Assembly: GCA_033439255.1 (NCBI GenBank)
Contig: CM065884.1
Span: 930,001 to 994,000 of the forward strand
DNA: 64,000 nucleotides
Source: Hericium rajendrae
Taxonomy: Eukaryota; Basidiomycota; Agaricomycetes; Russulales; Hericiaceae
Reading direction: 5' to 3'
Numbering within the stretch: the first letter of the stretch is position 1; each line of letters begins with the position of its first letter. The notes under the pieces are model-generated. The model did no database searches. It worked only from the letters and a program-made list of their open reading frames with translations, and was not told the origin of the DNA. The translations under genes and the position numbers were made by a program. This document shows positions 23,158 to 34,806 of the stretch, one piece after another.

Positions 23158-24253
23158 TCACTCGTCCTGACCCTTTCCCATCACTCGACTTTCACTTGCC
23201 CAGGGTGCTTGAGCGTAGCTACCGAGGTCGTCCTCAATATACACCCAGGTTTGTTTACTCCACAGAATGACGTCTTCCTTCTCCTCAGGAAGGCTGTAGA
23301 CCTCCAAGACCATCTTAGCAAGGTCCTCCCGTGATCTAATGCCGGAATGGATGGTGAACTTAGTGGTGCTGTACTCGTATGTGCCTGCAGTTCGACAGCC
23401 GTTCATCATCAGTCCAAGGAGGATATGCAAGCGAGACGGTATGGGCTCACTCTGTACGAAAAGCTCCATCTTCTTACAAAACCTGTACACTTCATCGCAG
23501 GGAATGCGCGTGGTACCTGGATCAGGAAGCCGCTTTCCTATGATGTCGCTAAATTTGATGCCCTCTATTTTGCCATCCGGAAACTTGCAATCGTGCGTCT
23601 CCACCTTGTTGAAGTTGATGAGTACAATACGACCGTCTGAACGTAGTAGCGTATGGCGGGCTGAGATGTTATTATAGCTAAGGCGCGAACGTCGATGAAA
23701 GCGAGCCAACGCCTTTCCGAGTTGAAGTCTAGAACCGCGGTCAGCTTTCATGATGTCCCGGACACGACAAATCGGTGATCATGTACTTATACTTATGCTC
23801 TTTTAACTGACCACTCTGGAGGTTGCTCCCGCAATCCTCTAGTAGTAAGCATGCAACCGTAACACCACGTTTCTCGTCCACTCCTTTATAGAAGCCTAAG
23901 AAGCGCGGTATTTCCTTGCCTTGCAATGCTTTCAAGTCTCGGATATAGTGCGTGGCCTCTTTCTCACGTCTGCGCAGCAACGTCTCATCCTCGCCTACTC
24001 GTGCCTTGGCGGTTTTGAGGATAACGGTGGCCGGATCAGTTTCCTGCCGTTCTCTAAGTCGGCAACGAAAGACATAGCGGTCGTTCAGGTTGTAACTGTC
24101 CATTATGACTTCGTAATTCCGTTTGGGATCCTGATTGCATGGATCCGTCAGGTCACCTGGAGTTGCCCATGGAAGTGCGAGAGTGAATGACCCCTTGGGG
24201 TCGTTGATATGCATCCGGAGTTCCGAAGGTGTCGTTGCAGAGCTTGAAGACAT
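23158..24253 (-). CDS. Kinase-like paralogue B, predicted pseudokinase (intact)
   Basis: Exons in transcript order: 24253-23787, 23728-23451, 23384-23158; about 323 residues. The second intron (66 bp) is in frame and would be read through if retained. Order of motifs: beta3 lysine in ATVILKTAKA, a helix with EKEATHYIRDLKALQG, EIPRFLGFYKG, hinge ACLLLEDCG, GKALARFHRRSRLSYNNIS where the HxD catalytic loop belongs, IVLINFNKVETHDC where the DFG loop belongs, RLPDPG, and a C-terminal LGSYAQAPW motif. The ATP-anchoring lysine is present, but the catalytic base Asp is Asn and the metal-binding Asp is Asn, so phosphotransfer is not expected. The fold assignment is inference from motif order. Role unknown; pseudokinases often act as scaffolds or allosteric regulators. 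Confidence 0.7.
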
Positions 24254-25307
24254 GATGTGGTTTACTAGTTAGGATGAGTTAAGGAGTCGCGGGTTCAGGT
24301 TGGTCAGAGCGCAAAATGGGGACAACGCTGATTGTCCTCGTCAGATTCCCATCAGGATCTCCATCATTTGATCCTACTGTACGTACAGGACTTTGTGGAT
24401 GCCATGCCAGCACCATCTCCGAGTCTTCCGCTTTCTCCCCGTGTGCGGCGTGCATGCGCATATGCAAGAACATGGGAGCCAATACGGTAGCAAGGCATCT
24501 TGTCTGCGTCGACGAGGCATTGCTGTCGACATCAGAATACGCCGCCCATCAGAAGCACGAGACGAGACGAACAGACTATGCTTTCAAGGCAGGCTAACTG
24601 GTCTTGGTACTGCAGTCCCGACATCTCGCGGCCAGGTCTGCCGGCATAATTGACATTACGATGGACGCAGCATCTCTCTCGGGGCTGATATGTCCAGGTG
24701 ATGGCTCGGAAACGGGGCTTTCGGAGACTAGGCTGCGCAGATACTGGATGTTTTTTTCTTCATGTCCAAATGTAGAACAAGGGCGACATACGTCTCAGCA
24801 ATTCGGGTATGAGCTTTTCACCTCTCCCGTCCCCTGTATTAACATATACTGTCTAGATTCGTTGCTCTCGCAGAGCTCGCTTTAACCTTGAATGTTGTAT
24901 TGAGCTCACCACCGACTGGGCCCCTTGTGCACGAACGTCGACTTCAGCTTTGATCGGGTGCGAGGCTACGAGGATGACATCCGCTCTGTGAGTCTTCCAC
25001 CCAGCGCGCAGGGCGTGCTATTGATCTAATCGGATGAGTACTCATTGGCAACAGTGCCTACGATTTGACTCCCCGGTTCAGTGTACGTAAATTTTGATCA
25101 TTCATATTGCATACTATTGACGGACTTCTTAGATTTCTTTCATCTAGAGGCATGCTCTGTAGGCGAATAAGATGTCTCTTGAAACAGCGCTGAGCAAACT
25201 CCTCAGTCGAAGTCTTACTTCGTCACCCCGTGCCGAACCCCCCTGACTCCACGTTCTACGATAATCCATCGACACATCCACATCCCTGATGTCCCTCATC
25301 CTTCGTT
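24254..25307. repeat. Array spacer with duplicated flanking blocks
   Basis: 24460-24680 matches 22650-22860, and 25005-25150 matches 19970-20110, in the same order relative to the kinase-like genes. No gene in between. Confidence 0.5.
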
Positions 25308-26432
25308 CTAGCATTCAATATTGCTTGCTTCGCCACCGCTCGGGGCTCCTCTGTCTTTATCTCGGTTTGTACGATATTTGGCTGCTGCCCATGGTGCTAG
25401 AGAATATTTATCGAGATTTTTCTCTACTCTCAGCCAGGTTCGTTGACTCCACAACGTTATGGTCTTCTCATACATCGGATCTGTGTAGACGCATCGGACA
25501 ACGTGAGCAAGGTCCTCTGCCGACTTCATGCAGGAGTCAATTTTGACTTTGGAGCGGTTGTATTCATATGTGCCTGCGGTTCAACAATCATTCTTCTCAT
25601 CGACCCAAGGACTGAGAGGGCTGTAAACGTACTAGGGATGAAAAGCGCCATATTCTGACAATATTTATATATCTCTTTGCAGGAAATGAGCTCCGGTCCT
25701 GGATCAGGAAGTTGCTGCGAAATAATGTCTCTGAACTTGACGCCCGACACAATTCTCGAAAATTTGCAATCGTGCGTTGTTACTTTGTTGAAGTTAATGA
25801 GAACAAGACGCTGGCCTGCAACGAGTATGTGATTGCGCGTGAGGCTGTTATGGTTGAGATGGGTGTGGAGATGAAACCGAGCCAAGACATTTCCGATCCA
25901 GACTTTGAATCTAGATATCGATCAATTGATACGATGTCCAAAGGACGAGAAGTCGACCGTATCACGTACCTCACGGTCTCCCATTGAGTACTGCTTATAC
26001 TTTCCCCGCAATCCTCCAGCAGTATACATGCCACGAAGATTTTCTGCTTCCGAATCCGAGTCGTATACTCCCCCTTGTAGAAACCTAAGAAATGTGGTAC
26101 TGCCTTGTCTTGCAACGTCTTTAACTCCCGGACATAATGACTAGCTTCCTTCTCTCGTCTGTTCAGAGCTGTTGTATCCTGGTATGGTGCACCTATCCTG
26201 GCAGTCTTTATGATAACAGTTCGTGGGTCGCTTTCGATTGTGGTGTGAGCTGGCAGCGGAAGACCCAGCGGTCATTCAGTTGAGCACTGTCAATTGTGAC
26301 TTCATAATCTCGACCGGGATCCTGATCAGAGTCCGTCAGACGACCCGGAGCTATTCGTGGAAGCACGACCGTATAAGGCTCGCCCTCGTCCGCTGGTTTG
26401 ACGACGTTGATGCGGATAGTGGAAGGTGACAT
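25308..26432 (-). CDS. Kinase-like paralogue C, predicted pseudokinase with one frame break
   Basis: Three exons with the same intron positions as copies B and E; the second intron ends before GCACATATG. Motifs: TVIIKTAR (beta3 lysine), REKEASHYVRELKTLQ, VPHFLGFYKG, ACILLEDCGESI, VLARFHLHTHLNHNSLTRNHI in the catalytic-loop position, LVLINFNKVTTHDC in the DFG position, QLPDPG and DKYSLAPW near the end. The catalytic Asp is Ser (HNS) and the DFG-type Asp is Asn. The first exon needs one base removed near 26230, in CAATCGAAAGCGACCC, to join QLTPQSK to SDPRTVIIK. Apart from that it is open to the TAG at 25308. Confidence 0.62.
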
Positions 26433-26634
26433 CCTGAAGCTCGAGTTGTTGGCAAAAGTAGATGAACGGAGTCGGCTCGATACGCAAGTGATATTCTCTA
26501 GCTCAAATTTTTTATCTAGCTGCCACGAGTCTGAGTTCTCTGCACGAATCAGGAGCCTAGACTAGCCCATCGCGTGCTGGTTGGACGTCATCTATGCTGC
26601 TGATCTCCGACGTAAGCTATGCGTTTCCTGCCCG

Positions 26635-27721
26635 TCAGATCTCACCAAGGAGTTTGTCCATATTCGTTGACTCGTCCACCCTGGTCCACTCTACCAATGA
26701 ATACTTTTCGATTTGGTCCTCAATCTTGACCCATTGTGGCCAGAGGTGCTCACGGATAAACGTTTCCGACTTTCTCGGGAACATATAGACCGCTCGGCGG
26801 CACACATCATCGAAAGTTCGGATATCAGACGTGATAGGAACCGGGCTTCCAAGGATGGAGAGCTTGGCTAGATAGAAGATTATGCAGTCAGTTGATGGCT
26901 GTGAGGACTACGAAGGAAATCGAACAAACACGGTATGACAAGATCACATGCTAGGCAAAACTTGTGGATCTCACCACACCCGATGAGTTTCGCACCTGGA
27001 TCCGGAAGTTTCCCGTGGATAACATGGCCGAATTCGGTGATGCCGATAGCACCTGGGAATTGGCAGTCGTGTTCCTCCAAATCCTTGAAGCTCAGAAGCC
27101 TGATGCCATCTCGTCTGCCATTTGTTCTGCCATCTGTAACGATATGTTCGTATAAAATCTCGCCGTAATCGTGCGGTTGGTTAGTTGGTGAAAGGTTGCC
27201 AGCGTCATACACACGTTGGCGCTGGGATGAGATGGTGTCAGATATTGGAAGGCATCAGAAAGATGGCGACGCATACGTGATATTATCGATGTTGGACTCC
27301 ATTCCTCCTCGGTCAATTTGCGACCACAATCCTCGAGTAACATGCATGCAACAGGGTCGCCCTCACCGTCTTCAGTCTCGTAAAAGCCTAAAAACCGTGG
27401 GACAACCTTCCCTTGAGCATCCTCTAGGTACCAGATGTACTTCTCCGCCTCCGCCAGGACGGCATCAAACGCTGGAGATCGGATCCCAAGCTTTGCTATG
27501 ATAGTTTGAGAAGGGACCGGCCCCCCTTGCCACTCGCAACGCAGGACTGAAATACCGTTGTCCGAACGACTGAGCACTTCAATTTCTTTGATGTCCCACT
27601 TGTGATCTGGCTCCGCCGCTTTGTCACTGTCCTCCTCGTCCAGGAGACATCGTTCGAAATCTATGGTGGATCTCGTCTGATCGTGGTCTGACACCACGAA
27701 ATCGAATGTGAAAGAGGACAT
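26635..27721 (-). CDS. Kinase-like paralogue D, predicted pseudokinase (second subfamily, frame broken)
   Basis: Starts MSSFTFDFVV at 27721. Motifs: DHKWDIKEIEVLSRSDNG, TIIAKLGI with the beta3 lysine, VVPRFLGFYE, ACMLLEDCGRKLTEEEW, then TLATFHQLTN and, after a one-base shift near 27175, HDYGEILYEHIV in the catalytic-loop position and IRLLSFKDLEEHDC in the DFG position. A last exon gives ITSDIRTFDDV and WVKIEDQIEKYSLVEWTRV, ending with the TGA at 26635-26637. Both catalytic Asp positions are lost (Tyr and Ser). It is closest to copy F (51305-52399), with which it shares an acidic N-terminus and the ITSDI..T.DD and EKY.LV.WTR blocks. A U6 gene diverges from it 550 bp away, as in copy F. Confidence 0.58.
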
Positions 27722-28269
27722 CCTGGGGTCAGATTGGTGAACAGCTCGAAGTGTACCTTGAATCAGACGATAGGACGAAAACGACGGGTACTGTCCCGAA
27801 TGCTTGTAGCATAGTGTCGGCCACGTCGGATAGGCAGGCGTGTCCCACTATAATTATGTCAATTGACTTGCGGCGGACGTAAACTCGAAGCAATGGCACT
27901 TTTAGATCAATAAGCCATCCTGATGGAAAAAAAGCACACGTACGTCTCTTATATGTCATGTTAGAACCTACGGGTATCGAGCACACTCGTGCAATGAGTT
28001 CGAGCTGGCAACAAGGCGCGTGAATCCATAGCTCTGAGATGCCATCGTGGGGCAAAAACGGTTGCCCGCAGAGCGACAATCAGGAAAGACCGCGAAAGGT
28101 AGAGCTGCTCAGCCGAACACGGATGAGCACCGAGCGGTACTTAGGAAAGTCTGCTCGGAGAGTCGACGGAGACACGCGCGCGGCGACTGCGGGAACTCCC
28201 GTACATACCCGCCGCCCGCCCAAAATTCAAAAACGGCCGCACGCCTTCCCATTTGGGCCATTTACTATT
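27722..28269 (+). promoter_or_regulatory. Divergent region between paralogue D and U6, with the conserved U6 upstream block
   Basis: The 85 bp before U6 (about 28185-28269) match the 85 bp upstream of the second U6 copy (about 50601-50690, minus strand). They share CCCGCCGCCCGCC, AAAATxCAAAAxCGGCC and GGGCCATT just before the RNA start. This suggests a U6 promoter element. Confidence 0.5.
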
Positions 28270-28293
28270 GTCCCCTTCGGGGTGACATACGAA

Positions 28294-28324
<31 letters not shown>

Positions 28325-28388
28325 GGCCCCTGCACAAGGATGACACGCTTTCCCAGAGTGGTAGACCTACGGGTCTCAATGTTTATTT
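28270..28388 (+). ncRNA. U6 spliceosomal snRNA, copy 1
   Basis: The 5' hairpin GTCCCCTTCGGGGTGAC is followed by the invariant core with AATTGGAACGATACAGAGA, GATTAGCATGGCCCC and AAGGATGACACGC. ACAGAGA pairs with the 5' splice site and the AGC triad lies in the catalytic core. After GACACGC both copies in this window have TTTCCCAGAGTGG, a small AGACC-TAC-GGGTCT hairpin and a T-rich end, and I do not see the usual GTGAAGCGTTCC 3' arm. The 3' end is set at the T-rich stretch and may be off by a few bases. Confidence 0.93.
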
Positions 28389-28590
28389 TGTTTCTGACTG
28401 CAATATCTGAGCGTTGCAAGCTGTTCCAAGTTTACCGAGCGACTAGGACTGCGATTACTTGAGATACTGCGGCTAGGGCATGCAAGAATCGGAAGACGAA
28501 TTGATTCTACATTCTACATTCTACATATGCCATGGTACACGCAATACATACGGTATAGCGTACATTTTCTAAAGGACGTTCATTCGTAAA

Positions 28591-30248
28591 TCATACAGAT
28601 ACAAGTCCATCTTGAATCCCATCTCCAAACCCGGCCTCACTTCTTCCCCTTTGCCATCGCCGCACCTGCCCCTTCACAAACTGCGCCCCCGTGCGCTTCA
28701 CGATCGCGCGCCGCCCGAATCCGCGCACGTCCACGTACACCAGCACCGCATTGCGCACCGTCCCCGCCGCGAGGCCGACGTTGTGCCCCGCCGTCTCGCC
28801 GTATTTGTGCGTGATGGCCGCGGAGAGCGCGGTCCCGCCGGTGGTGGCGAGGCGGTCCGCGGAGGAGGAAAGTGACGCGAGGAGGAGCGCGGCGGACAGC
28901 GCGATGCGCGTGCGCGTGCGCAGCAGCTTCGGCTTGTCTGCGTCTTTGTCTGGGGTTGAGGCTGAGGTGGGAGGAGCAGGAGAGGCAGGGCGTGAGGGCG
29001 TGGGGGACTTGCGTGGGGGCAGGGCCGGCTTCTCTTTCTCCGAATATGCGGGCGGTGCTGGGGGACGTTGACAGGCTGCGCGGGGGGAGGGGCGGCTTGA
29101 GCATGTCCGTTGACGCTGATGGGGTAGATGGTTGCGTCCTCGGGGTGGATGGCTGCGTCTTTGCCCGCACAGGAGCCTTGCCTTTGTTAACCAGCGGATT
29201 TAGTGTGGGGTCGGAGCCGACGAGGCGCAGCAACAGGCCGTCGACGAGCGCGGCGGTCTTATTGCTCAGCGTGACCACGTGTCCACTCGCAGTGTTTATG
29301 CTGGAGAGGGCTCTGTGAGTGGTGGGCGATTGGAGGAACAGCAGTGTGCGGGAGGGCGGTGGGGTGGCGGATGTGGAAGAGGGCCCGGAGGATTTGGCGT
29401 CCGCTGGTGCAGAGTTGGGGCGAGAATGAGGCTCGGGAGTGGAGTGGGAGATGTAGTACTTCGAGGCGGAGGTCATGGCAGATTCGACGAGGGATGTTCC
29501 GCCTGAGATCACACCGCTGAGGAAAAGTCGAAGTCAGCAACCTGTTGAATGGACAGTAGCTGGGGATCAACGAACCTGACGAACACAGCACCCTTCATCA
29601 TCCAGTCTCTCTGCTCTGGAGGAATAGATCGTACGATCAGCTCTTCCTCGGAGAGATGTTCCAGATCCTCTATATCCTCGGGGAGCTCGACGACGACTGG
29701 ATCATTCTCATGGCCCTTTTCTGCGAGAATCGGATCCTCGCGCACGCGAATCCGATCATCCAGTGCACCGATGATCTCGCCATTGTCCTCATTCATGAGC
29801 ACAAATCGCCCGCGTAGGTCTTGCTCTTCGCCGTCTTCGAGTGCGATGGCCCGAGCCCCGGAGGCCTCAGGATCCGTACCAAGCGACCCGGCAGGGACGA
29901 AGTCTCCACGGAAATTTCCATAGTCAGCGAGGACGCTGTGCAGGGTTTGATCTCGCTTTGTATATTTTCCTGTGCCGGGAACGTGAGCAACAGCTCGGTC
30001 GGATCATCGGGTGTGCTGTGGAAGACATATTCGTGGTCGCCCGAGGGCAATGTCGATTGAGTGATAGGTTGCCGAGGATCGATTGGGGTCTCGAAGGAGT
30101 CGAGCTTCAGAATGAGAACGATGTCCTTGGGTGCATTTGGGTGTGTGACATACTGAAGAACGAGCTCGCCGTTCAACGTGTCGGAGGGTGTAGTGAGCGA
30201 GGCATTGGGAATAGTAACAAGGACAAAAGCCTGTTTTGTGTCAGACAT
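28591..30248 (-). CDS. Senescence-domain (spartin-like) protein, frame broken twice
   Basis: Exons 30248-29576 and 29516-28591 around a 59-bp intron (29517-29575) that joins AVFV to SGVISGGTSLV. The N-terminus (MSDTKQAFVLVTIPNAS) precedes an acidic region with NEDNGEIIGALDDRI and LPEDIEDLEHLS. The senescence domain is read as MMKGAVFVSGVISGGTSLVE, HVVTLSNKTAALVDGLLL and, near the C-terminus, TGGTALSAAITHKYGETAGHN and FGRRAIVKRTGAQFVKGQV, ending DGLVSV at 28591. Relatives associate with lipid droplets or endosomes. Two one-base shifts are needed: near 29965 and at a six-G run at 29082-29087. The homopolymer location of the second suggests sequencing error. Confidence 0.75.
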
Positions 30249-30827
30249 CGGATGGGATGCGGTGGGGGAAAGAGGTCGACGAAAAGAGGTTGACGAAAAG
30301 AGATCCAACTTCAGGATTTCAGGATTTCAGGATTATAATAAAAGCAGCGGCACCACAGAGGGCTGTGTACTGCTGTGTAGCGCCGAGCACAAGCATGACA
30401 ACGACAAGACTTAACCCTATTTCAGGTCTCAAAGGTCTGACGCGCTCCGTTCCTGGTCCATGGCCGGCGTAATTGTGACCAGCATCCTTGAACCTTGACC
30501 GGAAATCAGGAAAGTGTTGTTCTGTCACCCTGCGCTGGATGGTTTACGCAAAACCACTACGTATATGCACGTACAGATACGTACAGGTACATACTTGACG
30601 AGCCATGCAAGCCATTTCGAGCTTCACTCATGTCCAAATGAGCATCAATGTCGCCCTTGTTCTAGTCCAGCGATTCACTGTTATTATACCAGGAAACCTA
30701 TATAATCGCTTTGCCCGCGCTGATGATCAAATAACCCTCCCCATTATCCTCTGCTCGGCAGAACACTCACTGGAAATCAAACCACGCCCACCGTCTATTC
30801 GTAAAGACTATCAACCGCAGAACATCA
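30249..30827 (+). promoter_or_regulatory. Divergent promoter region; TATA-like box at 30699-30706
   Basis: TATATAAT at 30699-30706 lies about 120 bp before the ATG of the next plus-strand gene. Nothing else was recognised. Confidence 0.35.
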
Positions 30828-31606
30828 ATGCTCGCAAAGACGGATCACCACCAGTCGACCCGGGGTCGGAAACCTTCAGCCGCACGCGAAAGCCTGCGAT
30901 ATCGAAAACTTCCAGTTCAAGCTGTCCGGCTTTACATGCAGTCTGCCGGGGACAAGAAGAAGATACAGCCTCTCTATCGAGTCCCAGTGCTCCTTATCAC
31001 CATCGATACACCAGAAGCATCAAACTTGCCAGGCAACGAGTCCTACGAATTTCTCTTCAAGTCGTCTGGGACGCAGAAGATGACGCTCATTTACCCTCCA
31101 TTCCCAGGCAGCTCCTCGTCGACGGGAGTTCCTTCATCGACTACAACGTCTGGACTACCATATGGTCAGCTGGAAGTTGTCAACAGGATGAATCCTCATT
31201 ACCGGGATGAGCAACGCGTAAACGTTTGGCGGCAGTCCGACGCTATCTCGGAGTGGTGTTATTACCTCGGATCGTATAGGATCGGCGTGAATACCTTGCC
31301 AATAAAGGAGGTGCTGGAGGTAAAGCGGACCTTTGATGTGACATCGTCTATTGCTGTGAGTTCTATATTGATGTGAGGCTGACCTGATATCCTAACATGA
31401 GCGGGTTCAAGCCGATGTCGTCCTTCTGGATTCAAACAGGTCCCGGGACGTGGGAGGAGAAATGGGAACTCTGGAAATACGAGAAGTTAGATCAGAGCAC
31501 GGGTTGGATCAACTTTCAGAACATGGAACAATGTCGCTTGGCTTGCGATCCCGAACTTGTGTCGACCATTACGGCATATGCATACGCTCAACCAGCAGCA
31601 GCCTGA
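30828..31606 (+). CDS. Unknown two-exon protein, 240 residues
   Basis: Exons 30828-31355 and 31412-31606 around a 56-bp phase-0 GT-AG intron. I do not recognise the family. The N-terminus is basic (LAKTDHHQSTRGRKPS), followed by YRVPVLLITIDTPEASNLPG and YEFLFKSSGTQKMTLIYPPFPG, a Ser/Thr-rich stretch, and SEWCYYLGSYRIGVNTLPIKEVLEV. The second exon encodes SFWIQTGPGTWEEKWELWKYEKLDQ. The mix of beta-like and Trp-rich segments could form a small globular domain. Another open frame overlaps from 30605 to 31210. This one was chosen because it splices cleanly and has a more protein-like composition, so the choice is moderate. Confidence 0.45.
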
Positions 31607-31841
31607 CGCTGCACCAGCTGGCTTGCTGTCTGTCGTTGAGCAGGGATTGGTGCTGGTAGTGATCGTGTACAATATTTGCAATGCATGCCATTGAATGGTT
31701 TGATAATCTCGTGAGCGGCAATGGTCGCGTTAGTCAAGAGACAGGTCTGAGTAATATGTAGGAAAAGTCGCCCGGTATAGCTATAGACTCCAAAAATGAC
31801 TGCAGTCGTATAGATCTAGCACTGGAAAGGTCAGTAGACTT

Positions 31842-33057
31842 CTATTGGGTCTTCGCTTTCTTGCTGCCCTCTGCGAAGGTCCCACAAATCAGTCCTATTG
31901 ATTCGACGCAAACAACCGAAGATCTACTCACGAGTCTTGTTTCCCCTCGATGCAGGCTTCTCACTCTCCACAGGGATCCGAATCGTCACCGATGGCTTAT
32001 CCCAGAGAATACCCTGCCCGAAATTCTTCACCGTGCGGGTGAGAAACAGTGTGCTCATGACTAGCACGCACACCGCGCGCGCCGTGTCCGCGTCGACAGG
32101 CGCCAGCGACCCGGCCCCGCCGGATCCGTCCTTGTCGAGCGACTGGAAGCTCATATGCGCGAGCCCAACCGGCGCGAAGAACGCGTAAAGGAGCGTGTGC
32201 AGCGCTGTGAAGAACGGCTGCGCGTGCGTGAGCGTCGCGTAGAGGCCCGTGATGAGCGGCGCGATCCACAGGTCGGTCGCGGTCCAGCCGTAGGGGAGCA
32301 GCTCGGGGGGCGTGGTGAGGTTGATGGGCGTGGGGTGCAGCAGCGAGAACGCGGACGTGAAGAACGGGCCGGCGTTGGCCGTGATCTGCGGGCGGAAGGT
32401 GAATGCCCTGCGCGGTGCCGTGTGGAGCGTGGTACAGCTTACCAGTGCAGTCAGTAGCAGTGTCCAAGGGGAATTGGACACAGCCGGCGAGGTGTGACGC
32501 GTCACGACATTCGGGATGAAGTCGCAAAGGAGCAGTGCACGCGTGAACGCGTCGACGAGTGCCGCCGGGACCTCGTTGTAAAGCGACATCGCAGGCACCG
32601 CGGGGATGAGCTCCACCAGCGCATGCACGCCCACGAACGTCGCGGGGATCGCGCCTGAGATCATGAACGACGGCTGGATGCCGAGCCATGGAGCTAGCGG
32701 ACAGCGCAGCGCGAGGGCAGAATGTCCAGATCAGCACTCTGGCAGGAGGGTGCAGCACACACCGACGACGGCCTCGCCGCCATAGACCATGACGAGCGTC
32801 GTCGCGATGTCGCGCGCTCGCGCGCGGCGCTCGGCGAGCGTACGCCCCTTCCCAGGTCTCCTACTACTGTCCCCGTCCGCTGTTCCGCGTAGGTATTCTC
32901 CATGGAAGCCCTCACGCAGTTGGCGGAGGACGAGCGCTAGACGGGCAGCACCGAGGACGTCGAGCGCGGAAACGGGCGCGCCGAGCCAGCTGAGTGCGCC
33001 GATTGGTTGGAGGGTATGTTCGTAGACGGCGAGGATGGGGGCAAGAGCTGAAGACAT
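31842..33057 (-). CDS. Multi-pass membrane protein of unknown function
   Basis: Exons in transcript order: 33057-32763, 32693-32443, 32385-31932, 31870-31842; about 342 residues, ending KKAKTQ. The 57-bp intron at 32386-32442 is in frame, but its removal joins LLLTAL directly to ITANAGPFFTSAF. Hydrophobic segments include TLVMVYGGEAVV, SFMISGAIPATFVGVHALVELIPAV, DAFTRALLLCDFIP, WTLLLTAL, DLWIAPLITGLYATLTHA and ARAVCVLVMSTLFLTRTV, so roughly six membrane spans are likely. No transporter motif is evident. Loop parts such as RHTSPAVSNSPWTLL and HPTPINLTTPPELL look conserved. Start at 33057 (MSSALAPILAVYEH). Confidence 0.62.
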
Positions 33058-34152
33058 GGCGAGGATGCGTCGTTAGAAAAAAAATCGCAAAAATTGACGG
33101 ATAGTCGTGGTTAGACTGTGAATAGCGCGAAAAGAGCGAGATGATCTAGGATCGGTGGAAATTATGCTGCAAGATGAGGATCGAGGTATTCTAATATGCT
33201 GTGTGAAGAGACGCTCGCCGACCGCGAGTCTGGCGAGTGTCTGGCGCTTGTTCGATAGGCGCCTGCTTTACAAGCGATGATACTAGATAGACGCGCGAGG
33301 ACGCGCCATGACACAGCGGTTTTCATTCACACCGCCATCATCATGTCCGCTCACTGTCGTCTGTTGTTCAGTATCGCCTCCAGTGCACGTCACGCTGATA
33401 GACGGGCAGAGATGTGAAACGAGGCAATGTGTCTCTCGTCTGCTCAACAGCTCCTTGTTATAGGATTAATTCATCATGGATACGTACAGCCGACTACAGC
33501 CCCGATACCAAGTCTCTGAGACTTTCTTCCATTTGAGCTCAGCAACTGAAACTAGTACCTCTATTGGTCTTAACAAGACAGCCCATAAGCGCGGTCTCTC
33601 TCGCGAGACTACGTCGTTTTCGCGTCATGCGCTTCAAACGCCTGACGGTCCTCAATCGAGAGGCTTTCTGGGCGATGAGAAGCGCGCACAGACGCATGCT
33701 TGGACGATCCTGAAAATCGCATTACGTTCACTTCTTCAAAAGCCCGTATCAACATCCCTGAATGAGGGTCATCACATGCAAGGAGTGAACAGACTCGAGA
33801 GGGTCTGATCCCCATATGAACGCACGAAGCGCCCGAGGATATCCAAATTGCTCGGGCATGGGCTTGCTCGCTAATGATCGGTTCACAGGCCATGGTTGGA
33901 TCGATAAGCAAAGCCTCCTAAACCCTTGTCTTCAGTCCCTTCTTGTTGACCTTTTGAGAGGCATCGATGGGGGTGTACGAATTTGTATGTATCCACTCAT
34001 TTCCGCGAGCAGCGCGTCGACGAACTGTCACGATGCGGCTGCATGTACTGTATTTATATCGCATCCTCCTCTTGAAGTTTTCCATGACTTCATTGATTGC
34101 TATCTTGCAATCTACGACTCATTTCCTTGCTTCTGTCCACTACTGGTGCTCT
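33058..34152. other. Intergenic region, nothing convincing
   Basis: About 1.1 kb between the membrane-protein gene and the retroelement target site. A 110-codon open frame (33476-33808) has no recognisable feature. Confidence 0.45.
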
Positions 34153-34167
34153 AACCAAGTTACGCGC
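34153..34167 (+). repeat. Left target-site duplication of the non-LTR element
   Basis: AACCAAGTTACGCGC, repeated exactly at 43311-43325 after a poly(A) run. A 15-bp duplication is typical of target-primed reverse transcription. Confidence 0.88.
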
Positions 34168-34801
34168 ATCCCTTCTTGACCAGTAACCACTACCTTCCCC
34201 TTTGGGAAAAATCATCGATATCAGCTACAACAATTCCCAGCATGTCGTCGCCCGGCGACAACCCTCCCCCCTCTTCATCCTTTCGCAATTCCTATTCCCC
34301 CCTTGCCCCTCCCGGTCAATCCAACCCCTCATCTCGTTCATCGACGCCGGGGCCTGCGAGGCCCCCTGTACCCAACTACATCCGTGCGCAGTCCACCCTA
34401 CACAGTCTCGCCGAAGCCATCCTCCAAGGCACCTTCAAGGCTACCCCCAACCCGGAGCTCGCCCGCCTCCGCCAAGAAATCACCTACCTGACTCTCGCCT
34501 GGGATGGTCAGTTCCCTGTCTTCCCGACTACCGTTCAGCCTCCTCCCCCTCCTTCTGAGGCCCCCATGATCATCGAGCCCATCGATGCTCCACCACCCGA
34601 CCCGCCCGCTCCTGCTCCTGTCTCTCAGACGGGTCCATCCCTGTCCTATGCGACGGCGGCAGCCAGCGTCGCCTCCTCCGAACCCTCTCACACGCCTCAG
34701 CCTCAAGGCAAGAAGGCGCCGGCATCCACACCTGCAGGCAAGTCGAAGAAGACCAAGTCACATGCCACTCGACCGGCCGCTTCAGCGGCCCCAGTCTCGC
34801 C

Positions 34802-34806
34802 CACCC
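34802..34806 (+). repeat. Left 5-bp target duplication of the gypsy element
   Basis: CACCC, repeated at 41892-41896 directly outside the other LTR. Confidence 0.9.

Noticed and set aside
28504-28525. Three tandem ATTCTAC units
   Set aside because: Too short to carry meaning; ordinary microsatellite-like variation.
28637-29512. Arg/Gly-rich continuation of the senescence-domain frame past 29082
   Set aside because: The family C-terminus is in the next frame after the G6 run. The Arg-rich translation is a frameshift product.
33476-33808. 110-codon open frame before the retroelement nest
   Set aside because: No domain, splice signals or promoter; composition not distinctive.
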